Source: Glycomyces artemisiae (lineage in GTDB: Bacteria; Actinomycetota; Actinomycetes; Mycobacteriales; Micromonosporaceae). Taken from it: a stretch of DNA of 64,000 bases. The notes below the pieces were generated by a model that was given only the letters and a program-made list of their open reading frames with translations, was not told the DNA's origin and did no database searches. This document shows, in pieces, positions 45,386 through 53,852 of the stretch. A program made the position numbers and the translations under genes. Location of the stretch: assembly GCF_003002955.1 (NCBI RefSeq), contig NZ_PVTJ01000007.1, positions 306,438 to 370,437 on the forward strand, given 5' to 3'. Each line of letters opens with the position of its first letter. Within the stretch, counting starts at the first letter, position 1.

Positions 45386-46081
45386 ATGACCAACGAAACC
45401 CGAACCGCCGTCGTCACCGGGGCGTCCGCCGGGCTCGGCCTGGCCCTCGCCGAGCGGCTCGCCGCCGACGGCTGGCACCTGATCCTCACCGCCCGCGGCG
45501 AAGCGCGCCTCAAGGAGGCCGCCGACCGCCTCGGCGCCGCATACCTCGCCGGCGACCTCGCGTACGACCCCGAGCACCGCGAGCGCCTGATCGCCTTGGC
45601 CGACGGGCGGATCGACCTGCTCGTCAACAACGCGTCGACGCTCGGCGAACTGCCGCTCCCGACCCTCGCCGACGCCGACCTGTCGCGCCTGCCGGAGGTG
45701 TTCGAGCTGAACATGCGCGCGCCGCTCCACCTGGCGCAGCTCGCGCTCCCCGCGCTGCGCGAACGCGGCGGCGCGGTCGTCAACATCACCTCCGACGCCG
45801 CGACCGGCCCGTACGCGACCTGGGGCGTCTACGGCGCGTCCAAGGCCGCACTCGACCAGCTGTCGAACGTGCTCGCCGCCGAGGAGCCGGGCGTGCGCGT
45901 GTGGGCCGTCGACCCCGGCGAGATGCGCACGCAGATGCTCGCCGACGCCGTGGGCGAGGCCGACGCGGCCGAGGCCGGGGACCCTGCGGACGCGGCGGCC
46001 GCGATCGTGCGGCTCGTCGAGGCGCGGCCCGAGTCCGGCCGCTACGAGGCCGACAAATTCCAGGAAGGAACCAGGGAATGA
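45386..46081 (+). CDS. Short-chain dehydrogenase/reductase coupled to a QueA-like gene
   Basis: The 231-residue SDR has VVTGASAGLGLALAERLA, LLVNNAS near residue 84, the catalytic Ser in NITSDAA and Tyr/Lys in YGASKAALDQLS, and the DPGEMRTQM segment. The start lies 7 bases after TAGCGT without a ribosome binding site. Its TGA overlaps the ATG of the QueA-like gene (ATGA), so the two proteins are made together and may act in one process, which is unusual for QueA. Confidence 0.88.
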   Translation: MTNETRTAVVTGASAGLGLALAERLAADGWHLILTARGEARLKEAADRLGAAYLAGDLAYDPEHRERLIALADGRIDLLVNNASTLGELPLPTLADADLSRLPEVFELNMRAPLHLAQLALPALRERGGAVVNITSDAATGPYATWGVYGASKAALDQLSNVLAAEEPGVRVWAVDPGEMRTQMLADAVGEADAAEAGDPADAAAAIVRLVEARPESGRYEADKFQEGTRE

Positions 46082-47103
46082 GCACCACGTTGTCCGAGCC
46101 GTTCGCGTTCGCGCTCGACGCCGCCCTGGAGGCCCGCAGGCCCGCCGAGGTGCGCGGCTCCGGCCGCTCCGACGTGCGGATGCTGGTGACCGACAAGGAG
46201 ACCGGCGAGATCACCCATCGCCGCTTCGAGGACCTTCCGGCGCTCGTTCGCCCCGGGGACCTCCTCGTCGTCAACAACTCCGGGACGCTCCCGGCCGCGG
46301 TGGTCACCCGCCAGGGCCTGCGCGTCCACTTCTCCTCGGTGCGGCCCGACGGGTCGTGGCTCGTGGAGCTGCGCGACCGCGACAAGCCCTACCTCGGGGA
46401 CGTCCTCGGCCGGATCGTCGACCTCCCCGGCAGCTACCAGCTGTACCTGGAGCGGCGCTTCGGCAAGCGGCTGTGGGTGGTCCGCCCGCCGTTCGCCTCG
46501 GTCCCCGACTACCTGGCGCGGTACGGCAGGCCCATCAGCTACTCGTACGTCGAGGAGCAGTGGCCGATCGGCGCCTACCAGACCGTGTTCGCCACGGTCC
46601 CCGGATCGGCCGAGATGCCCAGCGCCGCAAGGCCGTTCACCTCCGAGATCGTGACGCGGCTGGTGTCGGCCGGGGTCGGGATCGCCCCCGTCACGCTCCA
46701 CACGGGGGTCGCGTCGCTGGAGAGCGACGAGGACCCGTACCCGGAGTGGTTCGAGGTCGGCGAGTACACGGCGCGGGCCGTGAACACGGCGAAGGCCGCG
46801 GGCGGGCGCGTCATCGCCGTCGGCACGACGGTGGTCCGGGCGCTGGAGAGCGCGGTCGAAAAAAGCACTGCCGAGGACGGCCGGGTCGTCGGAACATCCG
46901 GTCACACCGAGCGGATCATCTCCCCCGCGAACCCGGTGGCCGTGGTCGACGGCCTGCTCACGGGATTCCACGAGCCGCGCTCGACCCATCTGTCGATGCT
47001 GGAGGCGATCTGCCCGACCGCGCTGCTGCGCGACTCGTACGAGGCCGCGATCGGCGGGAAGTACCTGTGGCACGAGTTCGGCGACGTCCACCTCATCGCG
47101 TGA
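46078..47103 (+). CDS. queA: S-adenosylmethionine:tRNA ribosyltransferase-isomerase-like protein (QueA family)
   Basis: The 341-residue protein matches QueA over its length: DVRMLVTDKETGEITHRRFEDLP, RPGDLLVVNNSGTLPAAV, a middle block ISYSYVEEQWPIGAYQTVFA, and the late VGTTVVRALES, TDLLTGFHEPRSTHL-like and LRDSYEAAIGGKYLWHEFGD blocks. True QueA transfers the ribosyl of SAM to preQ1-tRNA in queuosine synthesis. No other queuosine gene is in the window, and many actinobacteria lack the pathway, so a different or salvage role is possible. GGGA precedes the ATG. Confidence 0.85.
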   Translation: MSTTLSEPFAFALDAALEARRPAEVRGSGRSDVRMLVTDKETGEITHRRFEDLPALVRPGDLLVVNNSGTLPAAVVTRQGLRVHFSSVRPDGSWLVELRDRDKPYLGDVLGRIVDLPGSYQLYLERRFGKRLWVVRPPFASVPDYLARYGRPISYSYVEEQWPIGAYQTVFATVPGSAEMPSAARPFTSEIVTRLVSAGVGIAPVTLHTGVASLESDEDPYPEWFEVGEYTARAVNTAKAAGGRVIAVGTTVVRALESAVEKSTAEDGRVVGTSGHTERIISPANPVAVVDGLLTGFHEPRSTHLSMLEAICPTALLRDSYEAAIGGKYLWHEFGDVHLIA

Positions 47104-47130
47104 ACCCGGTCCGGACCTGCGCGTTACCAT

Positions 47131-47161
47131 CGGTCCGGCGGCCGCACCGGCCGCCGGACCG
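47131..47161 (+). terminator. Hairpin between the QueA-like gene and a membrane protein gene
   Basis: A 14-base perfect stem (CGGTCCGGCGGCCG and complement) with loop CAC lies 27 bases after the QueA stop and ends 17 bases before the next start. It may be a terminator or a leader structure of the next gene, since TACCAT just before it could be a -10 box. Confidence 0.55.
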
Positions 47162-47178
47162 AACGCGAGAGGGCCGGG

Positions 47179-47601
47179 ATGTTCAACAGGGGTCAAGCTC
47201 CTCAGGGCCGCAGCGGCAGGCGCCGGTTCGCGATCCCCGACACGCCCCTGGTCTCGGCGGTCACCGCGGCCGTGACGCTCGCGCTCGCCGTGGTCCTGTT
47301 CCTCACCGCGATGCCGGGCGAGGAGCGGGTCCTCTACTACGACGGCGAGCGCGTCAGCCCGTCCGCGCTGTGCGAGACGCCCGCGCCCGACGGCGGCACC
47401 GAGATGGGCGCCTGCGCCGAGCTCGGCGAGTGGGAGACCCGCGAGACCGGCTGGGGCGTCGTGCGGCTCGTGATCGCGGGCGTCCTCGCCGCGGGCGCCG
47501 CCGTCGTGATCGCCGGCATCCCCAAGCAGGTCGCCGAGCGGCGCCGCGAGGAGCTGGCGGCCCTGGAGCGGCTCACCGACGAGGACTTCCCGCGCACCTA
47601 G
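47179..47601 (+). CDS. Small membrane protein with two helices
   Basis: This 140-residue protein has a basic N-terminus (RSGRRRFAIPD), a first helix (about 25-43), an extracytoplasmic loop of about 50 residues with two Cys (ALCETPAP and MGACAEL) that could form a disulphide, and a second helix (about 94-113), then a charged tail. I do not recognise the family. A possible ribosome binding site (GAGAGGG) is just upstream. It is convergent with the SDR gene that ends 12 bases later. Confidence 0.68.
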   Translation: MFNRGQAPQGRSGRRRFAIPDTPLVSAVTAAVTLALAVVLFLTAMPGEERVLYYDGERVSPSALCETPAPDGGTEMGACAELGEWETRETGWGVVRLVIAGVLAAGAAVVIAGIPKQVAERRREELAALERLTDEDFPRT

Positions 47602-47613
47602 TCGACTGCGCCG

Positions 47614-48465
47614 CTAGTCGACGTAGATGTCAGGCTGGAAGTCGGTCGTGCCCGGCACGACCGCGTACTCGTCGAGGTCGGTGACCCCGATCGAGGCCAG
47701 CAGGTCCTCGACCATGACCGCGTTCCCGGTGTACGACTCCGGGTCGCGCGAGAGGATCGCCAGCGCCGCGTCGGCGACGATCTCGGGCTTGCGGGAGCGG
47801 TCGAGCATGGGCTGCCCGCCGAGGGCGAACTCGACGGCGGCGGTGGCGATGGTCGTCTTGGGCCACAGGCAGTTCGCGGCGACGCCGGGCTCGGTCTCGG
47901 AGGCGCCGAGGGTCATGATCGTCATGCCGTACTTGGTGGCCGTGTAGGGGCCTCCGGAGAACCAGCGCGGGTCGGTGTTCAGCGGCGGGCTGACGGTGAG
48001 CAGGTGCGCGTGGCTCGACTCGCGCAGGTGCGGGAGGGCGGCGCTGATCGCGGCGAAGGTGCCGCGGAGGTTGACGCCCGCGATGAGGTCGAACTTCTTG
48101 AGGGAGAGCTCGCCGATGCCGGTGAGGTCGAGCGCGGAGGCGTTGTTGACGCAGGCGTCGAGCCCGCCGAACTCGGCGGCGGCGCGGTCGACGGCCGCGG
48201 CGACGGACTCGGCGTCGCGGAGGTCGCCGACGATGGGGAGGGCCTGGCCGCCCGCGGCCTCGACGGCTTTGGCGGTCTCGTAGAGGGTGCCGGGGAGCTT
48301 GGGGTGCGGTTCACCGGTCTTGGCGAACAGCGCGACCTTCGCTCCGGCGGCGCCGAGCGCGACGGCGATGGCCGCGCCGATGCCGCGGCTGGCGCCGGTG
48401 ACGAACGCCGCGCGCCCGTTGAAGGGGTGGTCCTTGACCAGGGCGGCCCTGACGGCTGGCTCCAT
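47614..48465 (-). CDS. Short-chain dehydrogenase (HSDL2-like)
   Basis: The 283-residue SDR has FVTGASRGIGAAIAVALG, an unusual FAKTGEPHPKLPGTLYETAKAVEAAGG insertion typical of HSDL2/SDR13C proteins, NNASALDL, the LTVSPPLN active-site strand with Ser, and YTATKYGMT carrying Tyr and Lys. Most members are linked to lipid metabolism, but the substrate is unknown. GGAGG lies before the ATG at 48465. A 28-base dyad about 30 bases upstream suggests local repression. Confidence 0.9.
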   Translation of the reverse strand: MEPAVRAALVKDHPFNGRAAFVTGASRGIGAAIAVALGAAGAKVALFAKTGEPHPKLPGTLYETAKAVEAAGGQALPIVGDLRDAESVAAAVDRAAAEFGGLDACVNNASALDLTGIGELSLKKFDLIAGVNLRGTFAAISAALPHLRESSHAHLLTVSPPLNTDPRWFSGGPYTATKYGMTIMTLGASETEPGVAANCLWPKTTIATAAVEFALGGQPMLDRSRKPEIVADAALAILSRDPESYTGNAVMVEDLLASIGVTDLDEYAVVPGTTDFQPDIYVD

Positions 48466-48492
48466 TGCTCTGCCTCCATTGGTTCGATGACC

Positions 48493-48520
48493 CCTGATAT
48501 TACTGGAAAGTAACTTCAGG
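48493..48520. promoter_or_regulatory. 28-base dyad operator upstream of the HSDL2-like SDR
   Basis: CCTGA-ta-TTACT-gg|aa-AGTAA-ct-TCAGG is a symmetric dyad with two pairs of complementary 5-base blocks. The inner TTACT/AGTAA pair is common in TetR and HxlR operators. It is AT-rich compared with its surroundings and covers the likely promoter of the minus-strand SDR. No regulator gene is adjacent except the OmpR-type response regulator. Confidence 0.5.
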
Positions 48521-48693
48521 TGGAAGCAGGGCGGGCGCGACACTCCGGCTTCGGTCGCGGCGGTTTCCTGAACGTCCGCTGGGAGCGGGTGCGGAAGTCG
48601 CCTGGAAACGGTCACGAACCCTGTCACCGCCGGAAACGGTGGCATACGCTGGGCAACCACAAAGGGTCTTGCACGAGTACTGAGGAGCGGTGG

Positions 48694-49455
48694 ATGACTT
48701 CGACCAGCGGGCCAGCCGGCGCCGTACCGCCTGCGGTGCCGCTCCGGGGCGACGGGTCCCCGGCGCGTCTCCTGGTCGTCGACGACGAGGAGAGCCTGGC
48801 CGACCTGCTGGTCGAAGCCCTCTCGTTCCAGGGCTACACCGTGAGCGCGGCGCGCAGCGGCACCGAGGCGCTCACCGCCGTCGAGTCCGTGCGCCCCGAC
48901 CTGGTGATCCTCGACGTGAACATGCCGGGCCTCGACGGATTCGGCGTCGCCGACCGCATGCGGGCCTCCGGCGACGCGACCCCGATCATCTTCCTCACCG
49001 CCCGGACCGCTCCTGACGACCTGCGCGACGGCTTCGGCTCCGGCGGCGACGACTACCTCATGAAGCCGTTCCGGCTGGAGGAGCTGTCGCTGCGCGTCTC
49101 GGCCGTGCTGCGCCGCACCATGGGCCGCGAGGCCGCGCCGGGCCAGGCCGCCGACACCGTCACGGTGGCGGACCTGAGCCTCGACCTCGCCGCGCACCAG
49201 GTGACCCGCGACGGCAAGACGATCGACCTGTCCCCCACCGAGTTCCGGCTCCTGCGCTACCTCGCGGCGAACGCCGGGCGCGTGGTGTCCAAGTCGGAGC
49301 TGCTCAAGCAGGTGTGGGGCTACGACTTCGAGACCGAGTCGAGCCTCGCCGAGACGTACGTGTTCTACCTGCGCCGCAAGCTCGACAAGCTCGGCCCCCG
49401 GCTCATCCACACCGTGCGCGGCGTCGGCTACATGCTCCGCCCGCCGCAGGAGTAG
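48694..49455 (+). CDS. OmpR/PhoB-family response regulator
   Basis: The 253-residue protein has a receiver domain (LLVVDDEESLADLL, Asp74 in VILDVNMPG, Thr in FLTARTA, Lys in YLMKPFRLEEL) and an OmpR winged helix (DLSPTEFRLLRYLAANAGRVVSKSELLKQVWG, ending TVRGVGYMLR). GAGGAG at 48682-48687 precedes the ATG; an upstream frame extension to 48520 has no site. Three bases separate its stop from the kinase start, so they form an operon, as in TcrA/MprA-type systems. Confidence 0.94.
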   Translation: MTSTSGPAGAVPPAVPLRGDGSPARLLVVDDEESLADLLVEALSFQGYTVSAARSGTEALTAVESVRPDLVILDVNMPGLDGFGVADRMRASGDATPIIFLTARTAPDDLRDGFGSGGDDYLMKPFRLEELSLRVSAVLRRTMGREAAPGQAADTVTVADLSLDLAAHQVTRDGKTIDLSPTEFRLLRYLAANAGRVVSKSELLKQVWGYDFETESSLAETYVFYLRRKLDKLGPRLIHTVRGVGYMLRPPQE

Positions 49456-49458
49456 CCC

Positions 49459-50874
49459 GTGGCCATCAGGACGAAGATCGCCGCGGCCATGGCGGTCCTG
49501 CTCATCGTGGCCGTCGCGATCATCGGGTTCGTGACCGTGCGCGTCGTCTCCGACAAGCTCACCGGGCAGGTCGACGAGCAGCTGCGCAAGGCCACCAACG
49601 AGGACAACCTGTCGATGTGGATGAACACCGTCGACGTCCTCGGCGGCGCCGACGGCGCGGGCGGGCCCGAAGGGCCGCGGCTCGTCTCGCAGTACGCGCT
49701 CCTGCTGTTCGACAGCGACGGCCAGGTCGTGGCCGAGCAGCAGGCCGGGACCGCCGACGACCCCGACCCGCTCCCCGACATCTCCTCGGCCCCGCAGACC
49801 GGCCTGTACTTCAACGTCGCCTCGACCGACGGCACGATGACCTACCGGGTCTACGCGCAGACCTTCCGCCAGACCACCACCGGCGACATCTACACCTTCG
49901 TCGTCGCCACGCCGCTCACCGAGGTGCAGGCGTCCATCTCGACGCTCACGCGCACCGTCCTCATCACCGGCGTCGCCGTGGCGATCATCGGCATCCTCGC
50001 CGCGTGGATCATCACCCGCCGCGGCCTCCGCGTGGTCGACCACATGGTGGCCGACGCCGAGACCGTGGCGACCGGGCACCTCGGCCACCGGATCACCGTC
50101 GCCGACCCGCGCACCGAGATGGGCCGGTTGTCCTTGGCGCTCAACCGGATGGTGTCGCGGCTGACCGACGCGATCACGCAGCGGGACCGGCAGCACGAGC
50201 GGCTGCGGCAGTTCGTGGCCGACGCCGGGCACGAGCTGCGCACGCCGCTCACCGCGATCGGCGGGTACGTGCAGCTGTACCAGAACGGCGCGGCCGCGCA
50301 GGGCGAGAAGCTCGACCGGGCCATGGACCGGATCGGATCCGAGAACGCCAGGCTCGCGAAGCTCGTCGACGACCTCATGGTCCTCTCGCGCCTCGACGAG
50401 GAGGTCGGCGGCGACCGCGAGCTGGTCGAGCTGGCGCAGCTCGCGCAGGACGCCGTGGACGACGCCGAGGTCGCCGACCCGACCCACCCGGTCGGCCTCA
50501 TCGCGGCCGAGCCGGTCACCGTGGTCGCCAACGAGGGCCAGCTCCGGCAGGTCCTCGTCAACCTGCTCACCAACGCGCGCGTCCACACCCCGGCCGGGAC
50601 CGCCATCGACGTGTCCGTCAAGACCGAGGACGGCTGGGCCGTCATGCGCGTCGCCGACCACGGCCCCGGCATCCCCGCCGAGCACCGGCAGAAGGTCTTC
50701 GACCGGTTCTACCGGGCCGACCCGTCCCGCTCGCGCGCCACCGGCGGCTCCGGGCTCGGGCTGTCCATCGTGTCCTCGATCGTCGCCGCCCACGGCGGCC
50801 TCATCCGCCTCGACAGCGCCGAAGGCGAGGGCACGACGATCGAGGTCAGGCTCCCGGTCGCACGCCTCGAATAA
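49459..50874 (+). CDS. Sensor histidine kinase, OmpR-partner type
   Basis: The 471-residue kinase has a first membrane helix (about 8-27), an extracytoplasmic domain of about 140 residues with no recognised fold, a second helix (about 170-190) followed by a HAMP domain, then HisKA with phospho-acceptor His258 in ADAGHELRTPL. HATPase motifs are NLLTNARVHTP (N), VADHGPGIP (G1), FDRFYRADPSRSRATGGSGLGLSIV (F, G2). The architecture is that of the PhoR/MprB/TcrY group. Start is GTG. It is cotranscribed with the response regulator. Confidence 0.93.
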   Translation: MAIRTKIAAAMAVLLIVAVAIIGFVTVRVVSDKLTGQVDEQLRKATNEDNLSMWMNTVDVLGGADGAGGPEGPRLVSQYALLLFDSDGQVVAEQQAGTADDPDPLPDISSAPQTGLYFNVASTDGTMTYRVYAQTFRQTTTGDIYTFVVATPLTEVQASISTLTRTVLITGVAVAIIGILAAWIITRRGLRVVDHMVADAETVATGHLGHRITVADPRTEMGRLSLALNRMVSRLTDAITQRDRQHERLRQFVADAGHELRTPLTAIGGYVQLYQNGAAAQGEKLDRAMDRIGSENARLAKLVDDLMVLSRLDEEVGGDRELVELAQLAQDAVDDAEVADPTHPVGLIAAEPVTVVANEGQLRQVLVNLLTNARVHTPAGTAIDVSVKTEDGWAVMRVADHGPGIPAEHRQKVFDRFYRADPSRSRATGGSGLGLSIVSSIVAAHGGLIRLDSAEGEGTTIEVRLPVARLE

Positions 50875-50915
50875 TCGCGAGGAGGGCGCGGGCGCGGCTG
50901 CTACGCTCACTCCTC

Positions 50916-52067
50916 GTGACACGACTCCTCCCCCGGTGGTTCGTCGAGCGGATCGCCCCCGTCCGCGACGAGGACGAACTGCCCGTCTCCACACTGGAAC
51001 TGTTCTTCGACCTCATCTTCGTCTTCACGGTCGCCCAGTTCACCGCGATCATCGCCCACGACCCGGCCGAGGGCCTGCTCCAGACCGTGCTCATGTTCGG
51101 GTTCCTGTGGTGGATGTACGCCGGGTACTCGTGGCTCACCAACGTCATCCCGCCCGTGCGCCCCGCCCGCCGCATCCTCCTCCTGTGCGCCATGGCCGGA
51201 TGGCTCGTCGTCGCGCTCACGATCCCCGCCGCGTTCGAGAGCGGCAGCGTGTGGATCGCGATCGGCATGCTCGTCGTCGTGCTCGTGCACGGCCTCATGT
51301 ACCTCCAGGCCGCCCGCGCGTTCGGCCCGGTGTTCGTCGCGAACCTCGCCGCGGTCGCCGCCGTGTTCGCGGCCGAGCTCGGGCCCGCGGGGGCCTGGCG
51401 CTACGGGTTCTGGGCGCTCGCCGCCGCCATCGTGTGGTCCGTCCCGGTCTGGCACGGCCAGCGCGGCCTGAACCTCCACCCCGCGCACATCACCGAGCGG
51501 CACGGCCTGGTCGTCATCGTGGCCCTCGGCGAGTCGGTCGTGGCGATCGGGATCGGGGCCCGCGGGCTGCCGGTGGACGCGGACCTGCTCGTCGCGGCGG
51601 TGCTGGGCCTCGCGATCGGCGCGTGCCTGTGGTGGTCGCTGTTCGTGCGGGACCTGCCCGGCACCGAGCACGCGCTCAAGGCCACGACGGACCAGGTCAA
51701 GCGGGTCCGGAAGGTCCTCGCGGGCCTGTCGTACGCGTTCATCCCGGTGCTCGTCGGCATCCTGGTGTTCGCCGCGGGCCTCAAGCACGCCGTCGGACAT
51801 GCGCTGTCGCCCTTGGACTTCGAGTCGGCGCTGCTGCTGTCGGGCGGCGTCGCGGCGTTCATGCTGGGGACGGCCGGGCTGCGCTGGTCGATGCGGCTGC
51901 CGAGGCCGTGGGAGCGGGTGGCGCTCGCCGCGGCCGTGCTCGCGGTCGCGCCGCTCGGCCTGGTCAACACCGCGCTCCAGCTCGCGGCGGTCGTGGTCGT
52001 CCTGGTCGGCGCGCTCGCGCTGGAGGGCCGCGCTAGCGCGGCGCCGCGGCCAGCGCCCGCGGAATGA
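50916..52067 (+). CDS. Low-temperature requirement A (LtrA) family membrane protein
   Basis: The 383-residue protein has about 12 membrane helices and the LtrA motifs VSTLELFFDLIFVFTVAQ, FLWWMYAGYSWLTN and ITERHGLVVIVALGESVVAIG. Its function is unknown despite the name. The GTG start is preceded by TACGCT at 8 bases, so it might be transcribed separately as well as by read-through from the kinase gene 41 bases upstream. Its last 35 bases overlap the end of the convergent ABC ATPase gene. Confidence 0.9.
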   Translation: MTRLLPRWFVERIAPVRDEDELPVSTLELFFDLIFVFTVAQFTAIIAHDPAEGLLQTVLMFGFLWWMYAGYSWLTNVIPPVRPARRILLLCAMAGWLVVALTIPAAFESGSVWIAIGMLVVVLVHGLMYLQAARAFGPVFVANLAAVAAVFAAELGPAGAWRYGFWALAAAIVWSVPVWHGQRGLNLHPAHITERHGLVVIVALGESVVAIGIGARGLPVDADLLVAAVLGLAIGACLWWSLFVRDLPGTEHALKATTDQVKRVRKVLAGLSYAFIPVLVGILVFAAGLKHAVGHALSPLDFESALLLSGGVAAFMLGTAGLRWSMRLPRPWERVALAAAVLAVAPLGLVNTALQLAAVVVVLVGALALEGRASAAPRPAPAE

Positions 52068-52830
52068 CCAGCGGCGTCCCGGACTCGGGGTCGTCGATGA
52101 TCCGGCACGGCAGGTCGAAGACCTCCTGGACGGTCTCGGCGGTGACGATGTCGGCGGGGGCGCCCTCGGCGACGACCGCGCCGTCGCGCATCGCGATGAG
52201 GTGCGTGGCGTAGCGGGCGGCCTGGTTGAGGTCGTGGAGGACCGCCACGAGGGTGCGGCCCTCGCGGTGGAGCTTCGCGCACAGGTCGAGGACCTCGATC
52301 TGGTGCGTGATGTCGAGGTAGGTGGTGGGCTCGTCGAGCAGGAGCAGCGGGGTCTGCTGGGCGAGGACCATCGCGATCCACACGCGCTGGCGCTGGCCGC
52401 CGGAGAGCTCGTCGACGCCGCGGGAGGCGAGGTCGGCGATGTCGGTGGCGTCCATGGCCTCGGCGACGACGCGCTCGTCCTCGGCCGACCACTGGCGGAG
52501 GATCCCCTGGTGGGGGTAGCGGCCGCGGGCGACGAGGTCGGCGACGGTGATGCCGTCGGGCGCGATCGGGGACTGCGGGAGCAGGCCGAGGCGGCGGGCG
52601 ACGGCGCGGGTGGGCTGGTGGTGGATGTCCTTGCCGTCGAGGAGGACCGTCCCGTGCGAGGGCTTGAGCATGCGGGCCAGGGCCTTGAGGAGGGTGGACT
52701 TGCCGCAGGCGTTGGGGCCCATGATGACCGTGAACTCCCCTTCGGGGACGTCGACGGTGAGGCCCTCGCTGATGACGTGGCGGCCGTAGCCGAGGGTGGC
52801 TTCGCGGGCGGCGAGCGGGCTAGCGGTCAC
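52033..52830 (-). CDS. Iron-siderophore ABC transporter ATPase (FecE/FepC-like)
   Basis: The 265-residue ATPase energises the two permeases upstream. It has Walker A GPNACGKST, the Q loop in LLPQSP, ABC signature ELSGGQRQRVWIA, Walker B LLLLDEPTTYLD with D-loop, and the His switch in AVLHDLNQA, which is typical of FepC-type ATPases. The GTG start overlaps the permease stop by four bases (GTGA). The 3' end overlaps LtrA by 35 bases on the other strand. Confidence 0.94.
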   Translation of the reverse strand: MTASPLAAREATLGYGRHVISEGLTVDVPEGEFTVIMGPNACGKSTLLKALARMLKPSHGTVLLDGKDIHHQPTRAVARRLGLLPQSPIAPDGITVADLVARGRYPHQGILRQWSAEDERVVAEAMDATDIADLASRGVDELSGGQRQRVWIAMVLAQQTPLLLLDEPTTYLDITHQIEVLDLCAKLHREGRTLVAVLHDLNQAARYATHLIAMRDGAVVAEGAPADIVTAETVQEVFDLPCRIIDDPESGTPLVIPRALAAAPR

Positions 52831-53852
52831 GACAGGATCCCCTTCTTGCGGTTGGCGATGAGCAGCCAGATGAGATAGGCGCCGCCGACGACGCCGGTGA
52901 CGACGCCGGTGGGCAGCTGGCGGTCGCCGACGCCGGCGACGGCGATCATGTCGGCGGCCGTCACGATGAGGGCGCCGACGAGGGCCGAGCACAGGAGGCT
53001 CCGGGCGGAGCCGGTGAGGCGGGCGGCGATGTGGGGCGCGGCGAGGGCGACGAACGCGAGCGGCCCGGCGACGGCGACGGCCCCGGCGGTGAGCACGGAG
53101 GCGGTGACCAGCGCGGTGACGCGGGTGGCGCCGACGCGGACGCCGAGGCCGGTGGCGGCGGCCTCGCCGAGGCGCAGGGAGTCGAGGCCGCGGTGGAGGA
53201 ACGCGATGACGACGAGCCCGGCGGCGAGGACGATGCCGACGGCGGCGGCCTGGCGGAAGTCGCGGCCGGAGAGGTCGCCGGTGAGCCAGTAGACGGCGCG
53301 GAACGCGTCGATGATCGTGGTGCGGGTGAGCAGGTACCCGTTGATCCCGGCGAGGATCGCGGAGACGCCGATGCCAACGAGGACGAGGCGGTACCCGGAG
53401 GGGTCGCCGCCGCGCGTCAGGGTCCAGATGAGCAGGCCGGTGGCGAGCGCGCCGACCGCGGCGAGAATCGTGGTGACCTGGAGGGACGCGCCCGTGACGA
53501 TGATGGCGATGAGCGCGCCGGTGGTGGCGCCCTGGGTGAGGCCGAGGAGGTCGGGGCTGCCGAGGGGGTTGCGGGTGAGGGTCTGGAAGAGGGCCCCGGC
53601 GAGGCCCATGCAGGCGCCGACGGCGAGGCCGGCGGCGAGGCGCGGCAGGCGCAGGGTCCAGAGGATGAACTCGTCGCCCTTGGTGCCCTGGCCGAGGAGG
53701 GCGTCCCAGACGCGTTCGAGGCCGAGGGACGTCGATCCCGTTGCGGCCGACCACATCGCGACGGCGGCGAGCACGGCGAGGGAGCCGAGGACCGCGGCGA
53801 GCACGCGGTGGCGCAGGCGGATCGAGTAGCCGCCGAGTCTGAGGACGGTCAC
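52827..53852 (-). CDS. FecCD-family siderophore permease, second subunit
   Basis: The 341-residue, roughly ten-helix permease has the FecCD features RLPRLAAGLAVGACMGLAGALFQTLTRNPLGSP split by helices, then GLGVRVG and VAVAGPLAFVALAAPHIAARL, the region that couples to the ATPase. It pairs with the gene upstream to form the membrane channel for ferric siderophores. Both ends overlap neighbours by four bases (GTGA). Confidence 0.93.
   Translation of the reverse strand: MTVLRLGGYSIRLRHRVLAAVLGSLAVLAAVAMWSAATGSTSLGLERVWDALLGQGTKGDEFILWTLRLPRLAAGLAVGACMGLAGALFQTLTRNPLGSPDLLGLTQGATTGALIAIIVTGASLQVTTILAAVGALATGLLIWTLTRGGDPSGYRLVLVGIGVSAILAGINGYLLTRTTIIDAFRAVYWLTGDLSGRDFRQAAAVGIVLAAGLVVIAFLHRGLDSLRLGEAAATGLGVRVGATRVTALVTASVLTAGAVAVAGPLAFVALAAPHIAARLTGSARSLLCSALVGALIVTAADMIAVAGVGDRQLPTGVVTGVVGGAYLIWLLIANRKKGILS

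Noticed and set aside
47614..50994. 1126-codon minus-strand frame running across the two-component system
   Set aside because: Only its last part (from 48465 down) is the real SDR; the rest is antisense to the response regulator and kinase.
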